DNA of 64,000 bases from Saccharobesus litoralis (GTDB lineage: Bacteria > Pseudomonadota > Gammaproteobacteria > Enterobacterales > Alteromonadaceae), in the NCBI RefSeq assembly GCF_003063625.1, contig NZ_CP026604.1, positions 248,001 through 312,000 on the forward strand, given 5' to 3'. A program made the translations under genes and the position numbers. The notes beneath the pieces were generated by a model. It ran no database searches, was not told where the DNA came from, and worked only from the letters and a program-made list of their open reading frames with translations. Of the stretch, positions 49,522 through 58,433 are shown one piece after another; position 1 is the first letter of the stretch; each line of letters starts with the position of its first letter.

Positions 49522-50922
49522 TTATTTGCCACGCTTTGCCTTTATTCCAGCCAATGTAAAAACCAACAACCCAGCCAAAATACCGGGTAACCCTTCATAC
49601 ACGGCTTGATGTAATTCATTAATACGCCAAAGTAATGCTGTAATAAAACCAACAATAATAGCGATTAAACAGGTGTTCTGTTGTGGTCTTAACCCTAAGC
49701 ACAGCACAATAAGTAAAGGGGCAAATGCACTAGCTAAGCCAGACCAAGCTAGTATCACCATATCAAACACATTATTATTACCCATTAAGGCGATACCTAA
49801 AGCGCAGCCAGTGATAAAAACAGTAGTCAGTTTTAACCAAATAGTATTGCTAGTTTTTTTATTCGATAAATCATGGGTCACAGCCGATGAGCAACTAAGC
49901 AATAAGGAATCTGCGGTAGACAAGGTTGCTGCAAAAATTCCGGCTAATACCATCCCTACTAAAGCGGGTGGTAACAACACCATAGCCATGGTCGGCAAAG
50001 CCAGTTCAGCATCGAAAGTGGAAATATCAGGTATGTAAAGTCGAGACAATAAACCGACACAAGTCGCAAAACTGTAAAAGATAACAAACCACACATAATA
50101 CCAAGCCCTTGCCTGCTTAATATGATGTTCAGAATCCAATGCCATAAATCGAACCATGATGTGTGGTTGCCCAATGACAGAAAAGCCAGCGACAAACCAA
50201 CTTAGCACAAACACAACCATACCCGCCGCACCGCTTATAAATAAATCTTGCGGAAACCAATCAAGATAATTCGGAATATTAGCCATTTGCGCGTAAGCTT
50301 GCGAAAATCCTCCTTGATTTAACAAGGCTACCGCTAGTAAACAAGTCATAGCGAAAACCATCACGAATGATTGCACTGCATCAGTCCAAATAGATGCTCT
50401 AATACCACCCGAAAAACAATAAGCACAAACTAAGATGGCCCCAACAACAGCCCCGCTCCACAGTGGCCACCCTAAAAGAACATGTAAGGCTTTACTACCA
50501 GCAACCAACTGCGCGGCTGCATAAGTAATTAAAAAACAAAACGATAAAATCGCTATTAATTTTTGAACATTGATATGATCTTGTTGATACCAATTACTCA
50601 ACATACCAGCGTAACTCACCTGTCCGCTAATTTGTGATGCCACTTTTACTTTACGGTGCACGTAAAGAGAAGCAACATAATCACCTAGGATCCAACCGAA
50701 CATTAACCAAATGGCTGATAAACCTGCGCTATAGGTATAGCCAATAACCCCAATAAACATATACCCACTGTTATTGGTAGCGACAGCCGATAAACCGACC
50801 AACCAAGGTTTAACCGACGCACTCGCTAAGTAATAATCTTTTTTCGTTTGTTGACTCTTTCTAGCAGAAGATAAACCAATGGCAGTAATGGCCAATAAGC
50901 ATAATAAAAAAGGCAGTAACAT
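49522..50922 (-). CDS. Sodium:solute symporter (SSS family, PutP-like), 466 aa
   Basis: About 12-13 hydrophobic helices are seen. The SSS signature is present: AVATNNSGYMFIGVIGYTYS in TM1-2, and SGGIRASIWTDAVQSFVMVF, the PutP-type Na+ site. Sequence and length fit proline/solute uptake with Na+. It lies last in the unit that begins with ectA (12 bp after the methyltransferase gene), so uptake of a compatible solute or precursor is a reasonable inference. Substrate is not provable from sequence. Confidence 0.85.
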   Translation of the reverse strand: MLLPFLLCLLAITAIGLSSARKSQQTKKDYYLASASVKPWLVGLSAVATNNSGYMFIGVIGYTYSAGLSAIWLMFGWILGDYVASLYVHRKVKVASQISGQVSYAGMLSNWYQQDHINVQKLIAILSFCFLITYAAAQLVAGSKALHVLLGWPLWSGAVVGAILVCAYCFSGGIRASIWTDAVQSFVMVFAMTCLLAVALLNQGGFSQAYAQMANIPNYLDWFPQDLFISGAAGMVVFVLSWFVAGFSVIGQPHIMVRFMALDSEHHIKQARAWYYVWFVIFYSFATCVGLLSRLYIPDISTFDAELALPTMAMVLLPPALVGMVLAGIFAATLSTADSLLLSCSSAVTHDLSNKKTSNTIWLKLTTVFITGCALGIALMGNNNVFDMVILAWSGLASAFAPLLIVLCLGLRPQQNTCLIAIIVGFITALLWRINELHQAVYEGLPGILAGLLVFTLAGIKAKRGK

Positions 50923-50934
50923 CAGTAGCTAAAC

Positions 50935-51588
50935 CTAGGAAATTATGTGTAAAACGTACCCGTCGATTTGGGTAGGTAAAGAAAGGCTTTTTTGAATCAG
51001 AGTTAAATTAGCCGTTAACCTTGATTCAAGTGTTTTATACAAGCGCATAAAAGGTGTTCGGCCAATATCCGCTAAAATCACTTGCCTATTGGGCTTATTC
51101 ATAAAAGCGCTAATTAAATCAATTAACTCTCGTTGGGTATTGGGGTTATAACAAATGTCAGCCCCAAGCAGCATATCGAGATTGTGATTGGCTTGACGAG
51201 CCATATCGGCAAAGCTTGCCTGACTAAAACCGATATTGACTCCATTAACTTCATTAAGTAACGCCTGATACGGTTGGGCATTTTTGTCTACGTCACTCGC
51301 ACACACTTTTACATTAAACTGTTTGCCAACATAGGTTGAAATGGCTCCCCACCCACAGCCAATTTCTTGTATTTTTTGTCCTTTAGGTAATGAAAGGCTA
51401 GATAAATAATCCATCATTAAAAAACTAGATATCCAAACTTTATTAGCTAAATAGCGAGGTGAATCATTGTTAATTTTGATGTTTTGTACCCTATGGTGAT
51501 TAGGTTTTACAAATTTTATGCCTTTAAATGAAAAGCTCGGATCCGACGTTTTCATCGATGTTGGGGCCAGTTGTTGAGTATGGTTCAC
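50935..51588 (-). CDS. Class I SAM-dependent methyltransferase, 217 aa
   Basis: The SAM-binding motif I is IQEIGCGWGAISTYVGKQF, motif II CASDVDKNAQPYQ and motif IV LDMLLGADICYNP. The pattern resembles the METTL21/ETFB-lysine methyltransferase-like group. The target is unknown. It is 34 bp after the TPR gene and 12 bp before the symporter. Start is ATG 51588. Confidence 0.8.
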   Translation of the reverse strand: MNHTQQLAPTSMKTSDPSFSFKGIKFVKPNHHRVQNIKINNDSPRYLANKVWISSFLMMDYLSSLSLPKGQKIQEIGCGWGAISTYVGKQFNVKVCASDVDKNAQPYQALLNEVNGVNIGFSQASFADMARQANHNLDMLLGADICYNPNTQRELIDLISAFMNKPNRQVILADIGRTPFMRLYKTLESRLTANLTLIQKSLSLPTQIDGYVLHIIS

Positions 51589-51622
51589 TATTTATTCGCT
51601 ACCTATGATTAACTATTAATGA

Positions 51623-52507
51623 TTAATTACTAATATTGGCGATAAGCGCTTTAAATTGCCCTGTATCACGTAGGTTGTTAAATGCGCGCTCTGTAGTGAT
51701 TTCTTGGCGGTAACTATCTGCTAGACTGACTGCTTTTTCTAAATTAGCTAAAGATTCGTCTTTCAGATCTAGCAACGCATAAGCACAGGCAAGTTGGAAA
51801 TGTGCGTGAGCATCATCCGGCTCTATAGCCAATGCTTGGAGGCATAAGTTGCACGCCCACTGCGGCTCCCCCAGTTCAAGTACCGCGTCTGCCTTATATG
51901 TTAACGCTTCGGCATCGTCTGGTTTTAACTGTAAAATTTCGTCGTATACGCTGATTTTGCTGTTTGGTGTGGCTTCACGTTGACTGCGTAACCACAAGGT
52001 TTGAACTTCTTGTGTTAACTCAATTTCTTCTTTGTTCTCAGTAATCGATTTCGATTTTTGCTTTAGCTGTTTTTCTATATCAGCGAGTCTATTTTCGTAC
52101 TCAGCAATCAGCTTACGTAACTCTTCATCAGCCAGTGAATGCACTCTTTCTTTAATATCGCGTAACGAGTTCCAACCCACTAATACTAAAATGGATGTAC
52201 AAGCCGCAATTAAATAGAAAAAATAGGTAATGGTGTCGGTAGCATAACTTACCGCGCGATCAACCGATCTGTGCTCGCGTTCGACCATTTTCTCTGTTAA
52301 CTCTTGTTTAGTTTGTGCTTGTTCAACTCTAAGCTGTTTCAGCTCGTCTAATACATAGCGCTCAATAAACGGTTTATACAGTGGTTCTTTAAATTCAATA
52401 TCAGACTTGTTATCTACTGTTTGTGTCGCTTGCACTGTCTGCGTGGTGACAAACAGTAGCAAGCTTAATAATAAACAGCCGATTGTCCTTTTTAGCTGGC
52501 AAGGCAT
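51623..52507 (-). CDS. Membrane protein with coiled coil and TPR domain, 294 aa
   Basis: A signal-like N-terminus (LLLSLLLFVTTQTVQA) is followed by a charged stretch, one TM (~90-110, ITYFFYLIAACTSILVLVGW), a long coiled coil (~115-170) and TPR repeats at ~195-265 (AEALTYKADAVLELGEPQWA, AHAHFQLACAYALLDLKDES). It is probably an inner-membrane scaffold with TPRs on one face. The start overlaps the aspartokinase stop by 16 bp, so it is tied to ectoine gene expression. I do not recognise a named family. Confidence 0.75.
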   Translation of the reverse strand: MPCQLKRTIGCLLLSLLLFVTTQTVQATQTVDNKSDIEFKEPLYKPFIERYVLDELKQLRVEQAQTKQELTEKMVEREHRSVDRAVSYATDTITYFFYLIAACTSILVLVGWNSLRDIKERVHSLADEELRKLIAEYENRLADIEKQLKQKSKSITENKEEIELTQEVQTLWLRSQREATPNSKISVYDEILQLKPDDAEALTYKADAVLELGEPQWACNLCLQALAIEPDDAHAHFQLACAYALLDLKDESLANLEKAVSLADSYRQEITTERAFNNLRDTGQFKALIANISN

Positions 52508-53928
52508 ATTGCTCTTCCGTGATCATGAACTTCAACAAGCGCTTGATGTAAACTTTTAATCGTTTGTTCGTAGTCAGCTTCATTGACCACCAATTGCATG
52601 TCAATTTGGCGCATAGATTGATGGATCGCTAAAATACTGATTTTGCTATCAGCCACCGATTTAACAGCTCTGGCTAAAATACTCGGTATTTGCATATCAC
52701 TACCAAAGGCAGACACAATGGCGACTTTTTGTTGATCAATTTCAGCATCAACTAATGATGATTCTAGATCTTGTCTTATCCGTTTTACCGTTTTCAAATT
52801 AGTCGATAAATAATGTGTGACTGTATTGGCATTAATATCTTTAGATATAATTTGTACACGATGACGCTTAAGCACTGAAAGTATTTTATCGTCATATTCG
52901 CCTATACTGCCGGCCATGTTTTGGTCAAATACTTCAATGGCATATACGCCACGACAACCAGCAATAATTTCTACGCAGGGTGAATCACTTATATAATCGC
53001 CGGTAATTAATGTACCAGCATGTTCAGGTTCAAAGGTATTTTTTACCCGCAATGGAATTTTACTTTGACGTAAACCTTTAGCGGCTTTAGGGTGGATCGC
53101 CTCCATTCCCAAATTCGCGAGTTGATCGGCCACATCATAGTTAGTTCGCCCAATTGGCACCGCGTTTTCTTCACCAACAATTCGAGGATCAGCACTACTT
53201 AAATGAAACTCTTTATGAATAACCGCTTCGGTTGCTTGAGTGAGTACAGCTAATCGACTGAATGTCATTTCACTGTAACCACGATCAAACGACGACATTA
53301 AACCGTCTTCACTGTGTGCATAACCGGTAACTATAGGTAGTTGATTGGTTAAATCAATTTTATCAAACGCCCGTTTAATACGTTCATCTAACGGAATATG
53401 TTGTTCGGTTTGCCAGCCAGTTAAATCAACAAAACAGGCATTAATGCCATCTCGTTGTAATAATTTAGCGGTGTTCCATGCACTATGCGCTTCACCAATA
53501 CTAGCCAACATCTCGCGTACAGTGGCTAAATGTGAACTCACTGAAAAATGGCCATGGGTACATAAACTGTGTAAATCTAACAAACATTTACCAGCACTAT
53601 CTAAACGCTCATTAATAAACAAATTCGCTTGGGCTAGCTGTAATTCATTATCAAATAATTGCGCATTTATTTTGTTGAGTTGTTTTTTTAAATTAGCCAG
53701 TGCCACCAACCATGATTTATCTTCAAGGCTGTTGGCAAACAATTTGTATATACCAGGTTGGCCATTCTTTTTCGATTCTAATAATTTGTCGGTAATGCCC
53801 CCATAAGCAGACACAACAAATACTCGGTTATACAGCGAACCGTCTGTTGCGGGCTGTAAAATGATATTGTCTCGCACTGAAATATAATCTGACATTGACG
53901 TACCGCCAATTTTTTCAATGGTATGCAA
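52492..53928 (-). CDS. ask_ect: Ectoine-locus aspartate kinase
   Basis: This kinase makes aspartyl-phosphate, the precursor of the diaminobutyrate used for ectoine. The N-terminal kinase part has IEKIGGTSM at its start (Ask KxGG(T/S)S motif) and DRGYSEMTFSRLAV, SSADPRIVG. ACT domains (~330-470) end in VEVHDHGRAICLAS. This specialised Ask of ectoine operons is usually insensitive to feedback. It lies 72 bp after ectC and overlaps the TPR gene by 16 bp. Confidence 0.92.
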   Translation of the reverse strand: MHTIEKIGGTSMSDYISVRDNIILQPATDGSLYNRVFVVSAYGGITDKLLESKKNGQPGIYKLFANSLEDKSWLVALANLKKQLNKINAQLFDNELQLAQANLFINERLDSAGKCLLDLHSLCTHGHFSVSSHLATVREMLASIGEAHSAWNTAKLLQRDGINACFVDLTGWQTEQHIPLDERIKRAFDKIDLTNQLPIVTGYAHSEDGLMSSFDRGYSEMTFSRLAVLTQATEAVIHKEFHLSSADPRIVGEENAVPIGRTNYDVADQLANLGMEAIHPKAAKGLRQSKIPLRVKNTFEPEHAGTLITGDYISDSPCVEIIAGCRGVYAIEVFDQNMAGSIGEYDDKILSVLKRHRVQIISKDINANTVTHYLSTNLKTVKRIRQDLESSLVDAEIDQQKVAIVSAFGSDMQIPSILARAVKSVADSKISILAIHQSMRQIDMQLVVNEADYEQTIKSLHQALVEVHDHGRAICLAS

Positions 53929-54000
53929 TTTAATTCCTCTCTAACATTCGTTTTCAAGTCGAATTGGGTTTAATCGTATTTTTTAGCTGTGGGTTAAGCT

Positions 54001-54399
54001 TTAGATAGCATCAGCACTTAGCTCATATGCGCCTTCAGCATTATGCACTTCGTTACCAATTAATGGCGGGTTAAATACACAGGCCATTTTCATTTCCGAA
54101 AACGCGCGTAATACATGTTTATCATGCTTATCTAACGCATACATAGTGCCTGGTTTAATCGAATAAACTTTGCCATCTTCTAAACTTTCAATTTCGCCTT
54201 CGCCTGAAATGCAATACACCGACTCTAAATGGTTTTGGTAATGCATTTGGAAATCAGCTCCGGTATAAATAGTGGTAATATGAAAAGAAAAACCCATACC
54301 ATCACTTTTCAGTAACATGCGCGTACTATCCCAATTTCCTTGAGGGTCAACTATTTTGCGGTTAGATTGTTCAGCATCAGGTAAATGTCTAACTATCAC
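54001..54399 (-). CDS. ectC: L-ectoine synthase
   Basis: It cyclises N-gamma-acetyl-diaminobutyrate to ectoine. The 132-residue cupin is typical: [20 protein letters not shown] at the start, [40 protein letters not shown] with the cupin metal-binding His/Glu, and [19 protein letters not shown]. The start overlaps the preceding small gene by 11 bp. Ask_ect follows. Confidence 0.97.
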   Translation of the reverse strand: MIVRHLPDAEQSNRKIVDPQGNWDSTRMLLKSDGMGFSFHITTIYTGADFQMHYQNHLESVYCISGEGEIESLEDGKVYSIKPGTMYALDKHDKHVLRAFSEMKMACVFNPPLIGNEVHNAEGAYELSADAI

Positions 54400-54643
54400 T
54401 TGGTTGTTCCTTAATTTCTAAAATCAAATCCTGCTTGGCGTAAACAGTAAAATAACGGCTATGTTTGATAATGTGTCTATCGCCAGCCCGTATTAGCTTA
54501 GGAAAGCTAATAAAAGACTCGCGATAAAACCCCAAACCTTGCAAGCAAGTAATGAAATAGCATTGATGTTCGCTGATCCCAGTCCCCGCTGCTGATACAT
54601 GTTCGCCTTTAGCAAGGGTTATATGCGTGCACGCTGTACCCAT
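54389..54643 (-). CDS. Uncharacterised 84-residue protein between ectB and ectC
   Basis: I do not recognise this protein. It begins [20 protein letters not shown], with a beta-rich middle ([19 protein letters not shown]), then [20 protein letters not shown] and [24 protein letters not shown] and the strand pattern are faintly cupin-like, but no standard cupin motif is met. The ATG overlaps the ectB stop by one base (TAATG), and its end overlaps the ectC start by 11 bp, so it is translationally coupled on both sides, which argues that it is real. Its Cys residues and position suggest a small partner of the Ect enzymes. That is inference. Confidence 0.8.
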   Translation of the reverse strand: MGTACTHITLAKGEHVSAAGTGISEHQCYFITCLQGLGFYRESFISFPKLIRAGDRHIIKHSRYFTVYAKQDLILEIKEQPSDS

Positions 54644-55953
54644 TAAGCCGCAATGTGCTTAACGTCATCAAAATAATCTGTTTCTTCGGGTATCTGTTTT
54701 TGCGCAGCGCATACTTTTTTGATGGCTGCTTCAACAATATCAATACCCTTTTCAAGATTTTCCATGCTGATAATGAGCGGGCATAAAAATTTAACGACAT
54801 GGTCATCGGCACCACTGGTTTCGATAATCAAACCATTGTTAAATGCTTCTTTAGTAATTTTGGCTGCAAGATCACCATTAACACAATTGATGCCACGGAA
54901 CATTCCACGCCCTCGGGTAGTAAAATTCCCTTCACCGTATTGTTCTACTATTGCATCAAGTCGTTTGGCAACATAATCACCTTTTTGCTTAATCTCTTTT
55001 GAAAATTTATCATCAGACCAGTAATGATCAATCGCAGCTTTAGCGGTTACAAACGCAAAATTATTGCCTCGGAAAGTACCGTTATGCTCACCTGGTTTCC
55101 ATTGGTCTAACTCAGGTTTAAATAACACCACAGCAAACGGCAAACCGTAACCACCTAATGATTTAGACAAGGTAACCATGTCAGGGTATATACCGGCTTC
55201 TTCAAAACTAAAGTAATTACCTGTACGGCCGCAACCGGCTTGAATATCATCGACAATAAGCAACACTTTATGTTTTTTGCATACGGCATCAAGATTTCGT
55301 AACCATTCAAAACTAGCGGCGTTGATCCCGCCCTCACCTTGCACAGTTTCGACAATGACAGCAGCGGGTTTATCAACACCACTGCTTGAATCAGACAATA
55401 CTTTGTCTAAATACGCTGTCGTATCGACTTCATCGCCTAAATAACCATCATATGGCATACGAGTCGTACCGTTTAAACTCACCCCAGCAGCACCACGATG
55501 GTGTGAATTACCAGTAGCGGCTAGCGCACCTAAACTGACACCGTGAAATCCATTGGTAAATGAAATAACATTTTCTCGGCCGGTTATATTTCTTGCTAAT
55601 TTTAATGCGGCTTCTACAGCATTTGTCCCTGTAGGGCCCGTAAACTGTACTATGTAATCTAAATTACGTGGTTTTAGTATTTTTTCATTAAAAGCATTTA
55701 AAAAATCGCCTTTTGCTTGAGTATGCATATCCAGACCATGAGTGATCCCATCATTCATAATGTAGTCGAGCAATTCTTCTTTAAACAAAGGGTTGTTATG
55801 ACCATAGTTTAATGTGCCAGCACCGGCTAAAAAGTCTAAATATTGATTACCGGCTTGATCGTATAAATACTCGCCTTGGGCTTTGTTAAAAACACACGGA
55901 AAAGAACGGGCGTAGCTTTGAACTTCTGATTCTATTTGTTCGAAAATTTTCAT
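54643..55953 (-). CDS. ectB: Diaminobutyrate-2-oxoglutarate transaminase
   Basis: A PLP-dependent class III aminotransferase that turns aspartate semialdehyde into 2,4-diaminobutyrate. The start is [20 protein letters not shown], typical of EctB. Also seen are [36 protein letters not shown]-like [34 protein letters not shown] and the PLP-Lys in [15 protein letters not shown]. The 436-residue length is normal. It lies 16 bp after ectA and touches the 84-residue gene. Confidence 0.97.
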   Translation of the reverse strand: MKIFEQIESEVQSYARSFPCVFNKAQGEYLYDQAGNQYLDFLAGAGTLNYGHNNPLFKEELLDYIMNDGITHGLDMHTQAKGDFLNAFNEKILKPRNLDYIVQFTGPTGTNAVEAALKLARNITGRENVISFTNGFHGVSLGALAATGNSHHRGAAGVSLNGTTRMPYDGYLGDEVDTTAYLDKVLSDSSSGVDKPAAVIVETVQGEGGINAASFEWLRNLDAVCKKHKVLLIVDDIQAGCGRTGNYFSFEEAGIYPDMVTLSKSLGGYGLPFAVVLFKPELDQWKPGEHNGTFRGNNFAFVTAKAAIDHYWSDDKFSKEIKQKGDYVAKRLDAIVEQYGEGNFTTRGRGMFRGINCVNGDLAAKITKEAFNNGLIIETSGADDHVVKFLCPLIISMENLEKGIDIVEAAIKKVCAAQKQIPEETDYFDDVKHIAA

Positions 55954-55969
55954 GGTGATTTCACCTTAA

Positions 55970-56458
55970 TTATCTATATGGGCCAATGCGCACAAGCGCT
56001 TCTGATTCATGTTGGCCATTAAAATGTTGGTCTTTATCTAAAAACACATCGTGTTTGAGGTCTGATTCAAGTTGAGACGCTAGTTTTTCAAAAACTCGCC
56101 AAGACGATTGATTGTCTGGGGTGATCGTCGTTTCTATAAAACGCACATCACTACATGTTGGCCGCTCCAAAATATGCTTAACCATTTTGGGAGCCATGCC
56201 TTGGCCGCGTAAACTTTTATCTATGGCAATTTGCCAAACAAAAAGCGTATCGGGTTGTTGCGGTAGAATATAAGCCGAAATAAAACCGACTAATTTACCT
56301 TCTTGTAGTGCAGCCACACTGGTTGTTGAAAAGTGACTACATTGTAAAAAGTTGCAATAACTTGAATTATTATCCAATGGTGGGCACCGTTGCACCAAAT
56401 AAAAAACATCAGCCCCATCATCAATAGTTGGCTGCCTCAATAAAATATTGCTGAACAT
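55970..56458 (-). CDS. ectA: Diaminobutyrate acetyltransferase
   Basis: A GNAT enzyme that acetylates 2,4-diaminobutyrate. The start is MFSNILLRQPTIDDGADVF and the acetyl-CoA loop is IDKSLRGQGMAPKMVKHIL. Length 162 is at the short end of the family. AAGGA lies upstream of the start. It is first in the ect operon and divergent from the MarR-type gene. Confidence 0.95.
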   Translation of the reverse strand: MFSNILLRQPTIDDGADVFYLVQRCPPLDNNSSYCNFLQCSHFSTTSVAALQEGKLVGFISAYILPQQPDTLFVWQIAIDKSLRGQGMAPKMVKHILERPTCSDVRFIETTITPDNQSSWRVFEKLASQLESDLKHDVFLDKDQHFNGQHESEALVRIGPYR

Positions 56459-56824
56459 AAATCCTTACATATCTAATAGTTAGTACTATAAATTTATTTT
56501 GTTCTTAATTTATCGTTTTTGCATATTATCCGCTAACAATATAGTGATTTAATCGCGGTAAATACAAATTAATATTTAGAACACTAAATATGGTACTCTA
56601 AATAAAAATTTATTTCTACTGGCCATTTATTAAGAAATTAATATGAGTACAAACAACCCTAAGTTTTAAATCATATTGTTATTAAATGCATTTAATTGAT
56701 GGAATAAACAAGTCTGCAGAGGCTGAATAGATAGTCCTCGTTTGTTTAATTTAGAGCATTAGATTGTGCAGATTGATAAAAAAGTTATAATTTGCCTAAT
56801 TATTTAGACTACGAAATAAATATA
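56459..56824. promoter_or_regulatory. ectA-ectR divergent promoter region
   Basis: This 366-bp AT-rich gap contains the ectA promoter (minus) and the MarR-gene promoter (plus). The perfect inverted repeat TATTTAGA (56573-56580) / TCTAAATA (56597-56604), 16 bp apart, is the best operator candidate. Confidence 0.5.
56573..56604. promoter_or_regulatory. Candidate EctR operator
   Basis: TATTTAGA and TCTAAATA form a perfect 8-bp inverted repeat with a 16-bp spacer that contains a further partial CACTAAATA copy. It lies ~115 bp upstream of ectA and ~220 bp upstream of ectR. MarR proteins bind such sites. Binding is not tested. Confidence 0.45.
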
Positions 56825-57337
56825 ATGAGTAATGTTGAAGATGTCCTTATCGCGTTGCGGCGGGTAATGCGAGCTACTGATTTACACTCTAAGCATTTAG
56901 CCAAAACCACAGGTTTAACATCGCCACAAATTTTGCTGTTGCAAACAATTAGAGACAAAGGTGAAGTTACCATAGGCGAATTGGCGCAGGAAATGAGTTT
57001 AAGTCAAGCCACAGTAACCACTATTCTCGACAGACTAGAAAAGCGCGAGTTGGTTTATCGCGAACGTTCATTAACCGATAAAAGAAAAGTGCACGCATAC
57101 TTAACTGAAGCGGCTCTTGTTACCTTGCAAGAGGCCCCAATTCCACTGCAAGAACACTTCACAAAACAATTTAATGATTTACAAGAATGGGAAAAAACCA
57201 TGATTGTTTCATCGTTGCAACGCGTGGCGCAAATGATGGATGCGGAGCATATAGACGCTTCCCCTGTTCTTGATGTCGGTAATATTGACAGACAAACTAC
57301 AAGCTTAGATAAACAAGTCAAATTTAGTGATTCGTAA
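56825..57337 (+). CDS. ectR: MarR-family regulator, likely ectoine repressor EctR
   Basis: The start is ATG 56825 (MSNVEDVLIALRRVMRATDL); a TTG at 56792 in frame is not supported. The winged helix has SPQILLLQTIRDKGEVTIGE, AQEMSLSQATVTTILDRLEK and VYRERSLTDKRKVHAYLT. In methylotrophs and other bacteria EctR1 is a MarR-family repressor coded divergently upstream of ectA, exactly as here. Osmotic release of repression is an inference. An inverted repeat lies in the shared gap. Confidence 0.85.
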   Translation: MSNVEDVLIALRRVMRATDLHSKHLAKTTGLTSPQILLLQTIRDKGEVTIGELAQEMSLSQATVTTILDRLEKRELVYRERSLTDKRKVHAYLTEAALVTLQEAPIPLQEHFTKQFNDLQEWEKTMIVSSLQRVAQMMDAEHIDASPVLDVGNIDRQTTSLDKQVKFSDS

Positions 57338-57417
57338 AGAAAATGGAAAGTGCCATTACGGTTTCCAGAAGAGATGAACGTTGACAGCACCGAGGTAAGA
57401 AAAGCAAAACCCAATTA

Positions 57418-57960
57418 ATGTAGGTCGCCGTGCGCTGTTCCCGACGCTTAACGGCATTCCCTACATCCAAGGCCGAAATTTATTTCGACAATAACAGCAG
57501 AGCTGTTCTAGGCTTGGTTTCTAGGCGTAATATTGCCTAGTATCTACAGCCATTGTCGAAGCACCAAAAGTAGGCGCCTTAAGCGAGCTTCAACCTGTAA
57601 GTGGATTCCAACCAATCATTTGTTAATTGAAAAAGTACTACTACCTTTTCAATTTAATTTTGATTAGTTGACGTTGTTCAGTGTAGGTCGGTCTTTAGGC
57701 CGATGGGTACGCGAGTTACAACGGTTTAAATATTGACCTGAAGGCCAACCTACAAGGGATTCAACTGATCATTTCTTTTTGGAAAAAGTACTACTACCTT
57801 TTCAATTTAATTTTGATTAGTTGAAAACATTGGTGATCACTTTCACACTGAACGAGCTCAGCCTGAAGTTGTTTATTTACTCTAAATGTGGTTAAAACAT
57901 CATAAGTGATTCAACTGAGCATTTCTTTCTGGAAAAAGCACTGGTGTACTCGCTCAAAAA
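57418..57960 (-). repeat. Interspersed repeat family 2, copy C, with a mosaic of small modules
   Basis: 57418-57625 is copy A in reverse order: CGCCGTGCGCTGTTCC, ACGCTTAACGGCATTCC, CCTACATCCA, AATTTATTTCGAC, CAGCAGAGCTG, AGGCTTGGTTT and GGCGCCTTAAGCGAG. After it, TTCAACTGATCATTTCTTT and TTTTCAATTTAATTTTGAT modules recur at ~57600-57665, ~57765-57835 and ~57905-57940. A GTCGGTC...GGCCGAT-type hairpin is near 57690. No gene is visible in 57338-58154. Confidence 0.65.
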
Positions 57961-58154
57961 ACATAAAAACTCATCTACATTAATTTACCCTTATTAACAT
58001 CATGCCAAAGGGTTACAGTACACCCCATTAAACCCCTGCTTAATACCGATATATTTGTTGACAGTAAACATTGACCGATCAATTATATATTGTGAATTAA
58101 ATTCACATTTAAAAATAAATTAAAAAGTAAATAACAATATATTAAGGAAAAATC

Positions 58155-58356
58155 ATGTCTCTAAAATCAACTAAATCATTGGTTTTATCAGCGTTAGCAT
58201 TAATGTCGATGTCTTCTATGGCGGCAACGCAATCTTACAGCTTGTCAGCCTATGTAAACGAATCTAAAGTTGAAAGTCATACGTTATCTATTCCAGCCGG
58301 TACGCCTGTTACCGTAACGATAACGTCGCAATGTGTTGCCTCTACACATGTCGATT
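58155..58356 (+). pseudogene. 5' part of a small secreted protein gene interrupted by IS21
   Basis: AAGGAA precedes ATG 58155. The signal peptide (KSLVLSALALMSMSSMAA) is followed by TQSYSLSAYVNESKVESHT and IPAGTPVTVTITSQCV. The frame then enters the insertion element. The continuation resumes after 60935. The family is not recognised; a small beta-rich secreted protein is likely. Confidence 0.75.
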
Positions 58357-58411
58357 TGCACCCTAACAGATCCAGTGATTAGCGGCGTAATGGATCCACT
58401 TAAAACGGTCA
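58357..58411. repeat. IS21 left-hand multiple end repeats
   Basis: Two units carry GATCCA cores (around 58369 and 58393) downstream of the TGCACCC terminus. They face the four units at the other end. Confidence 0.6.
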
Positions 58412-58433
58412 TTTTTGCCCTCAGACAAGGTGA

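Noticed and set aside
53345-53806. 153-residue plus-strand frame opposite the aspartokinase gene
   Set aside because: Antisense shadow of a well-supported gene; no start signal.
54609-54815. 68-residue minus-strand frame overlapping the end of ectB
   Set aside because: It lies in another frame inside ectB and shows no coupling signals, unlike the 84-residue gene next to it.
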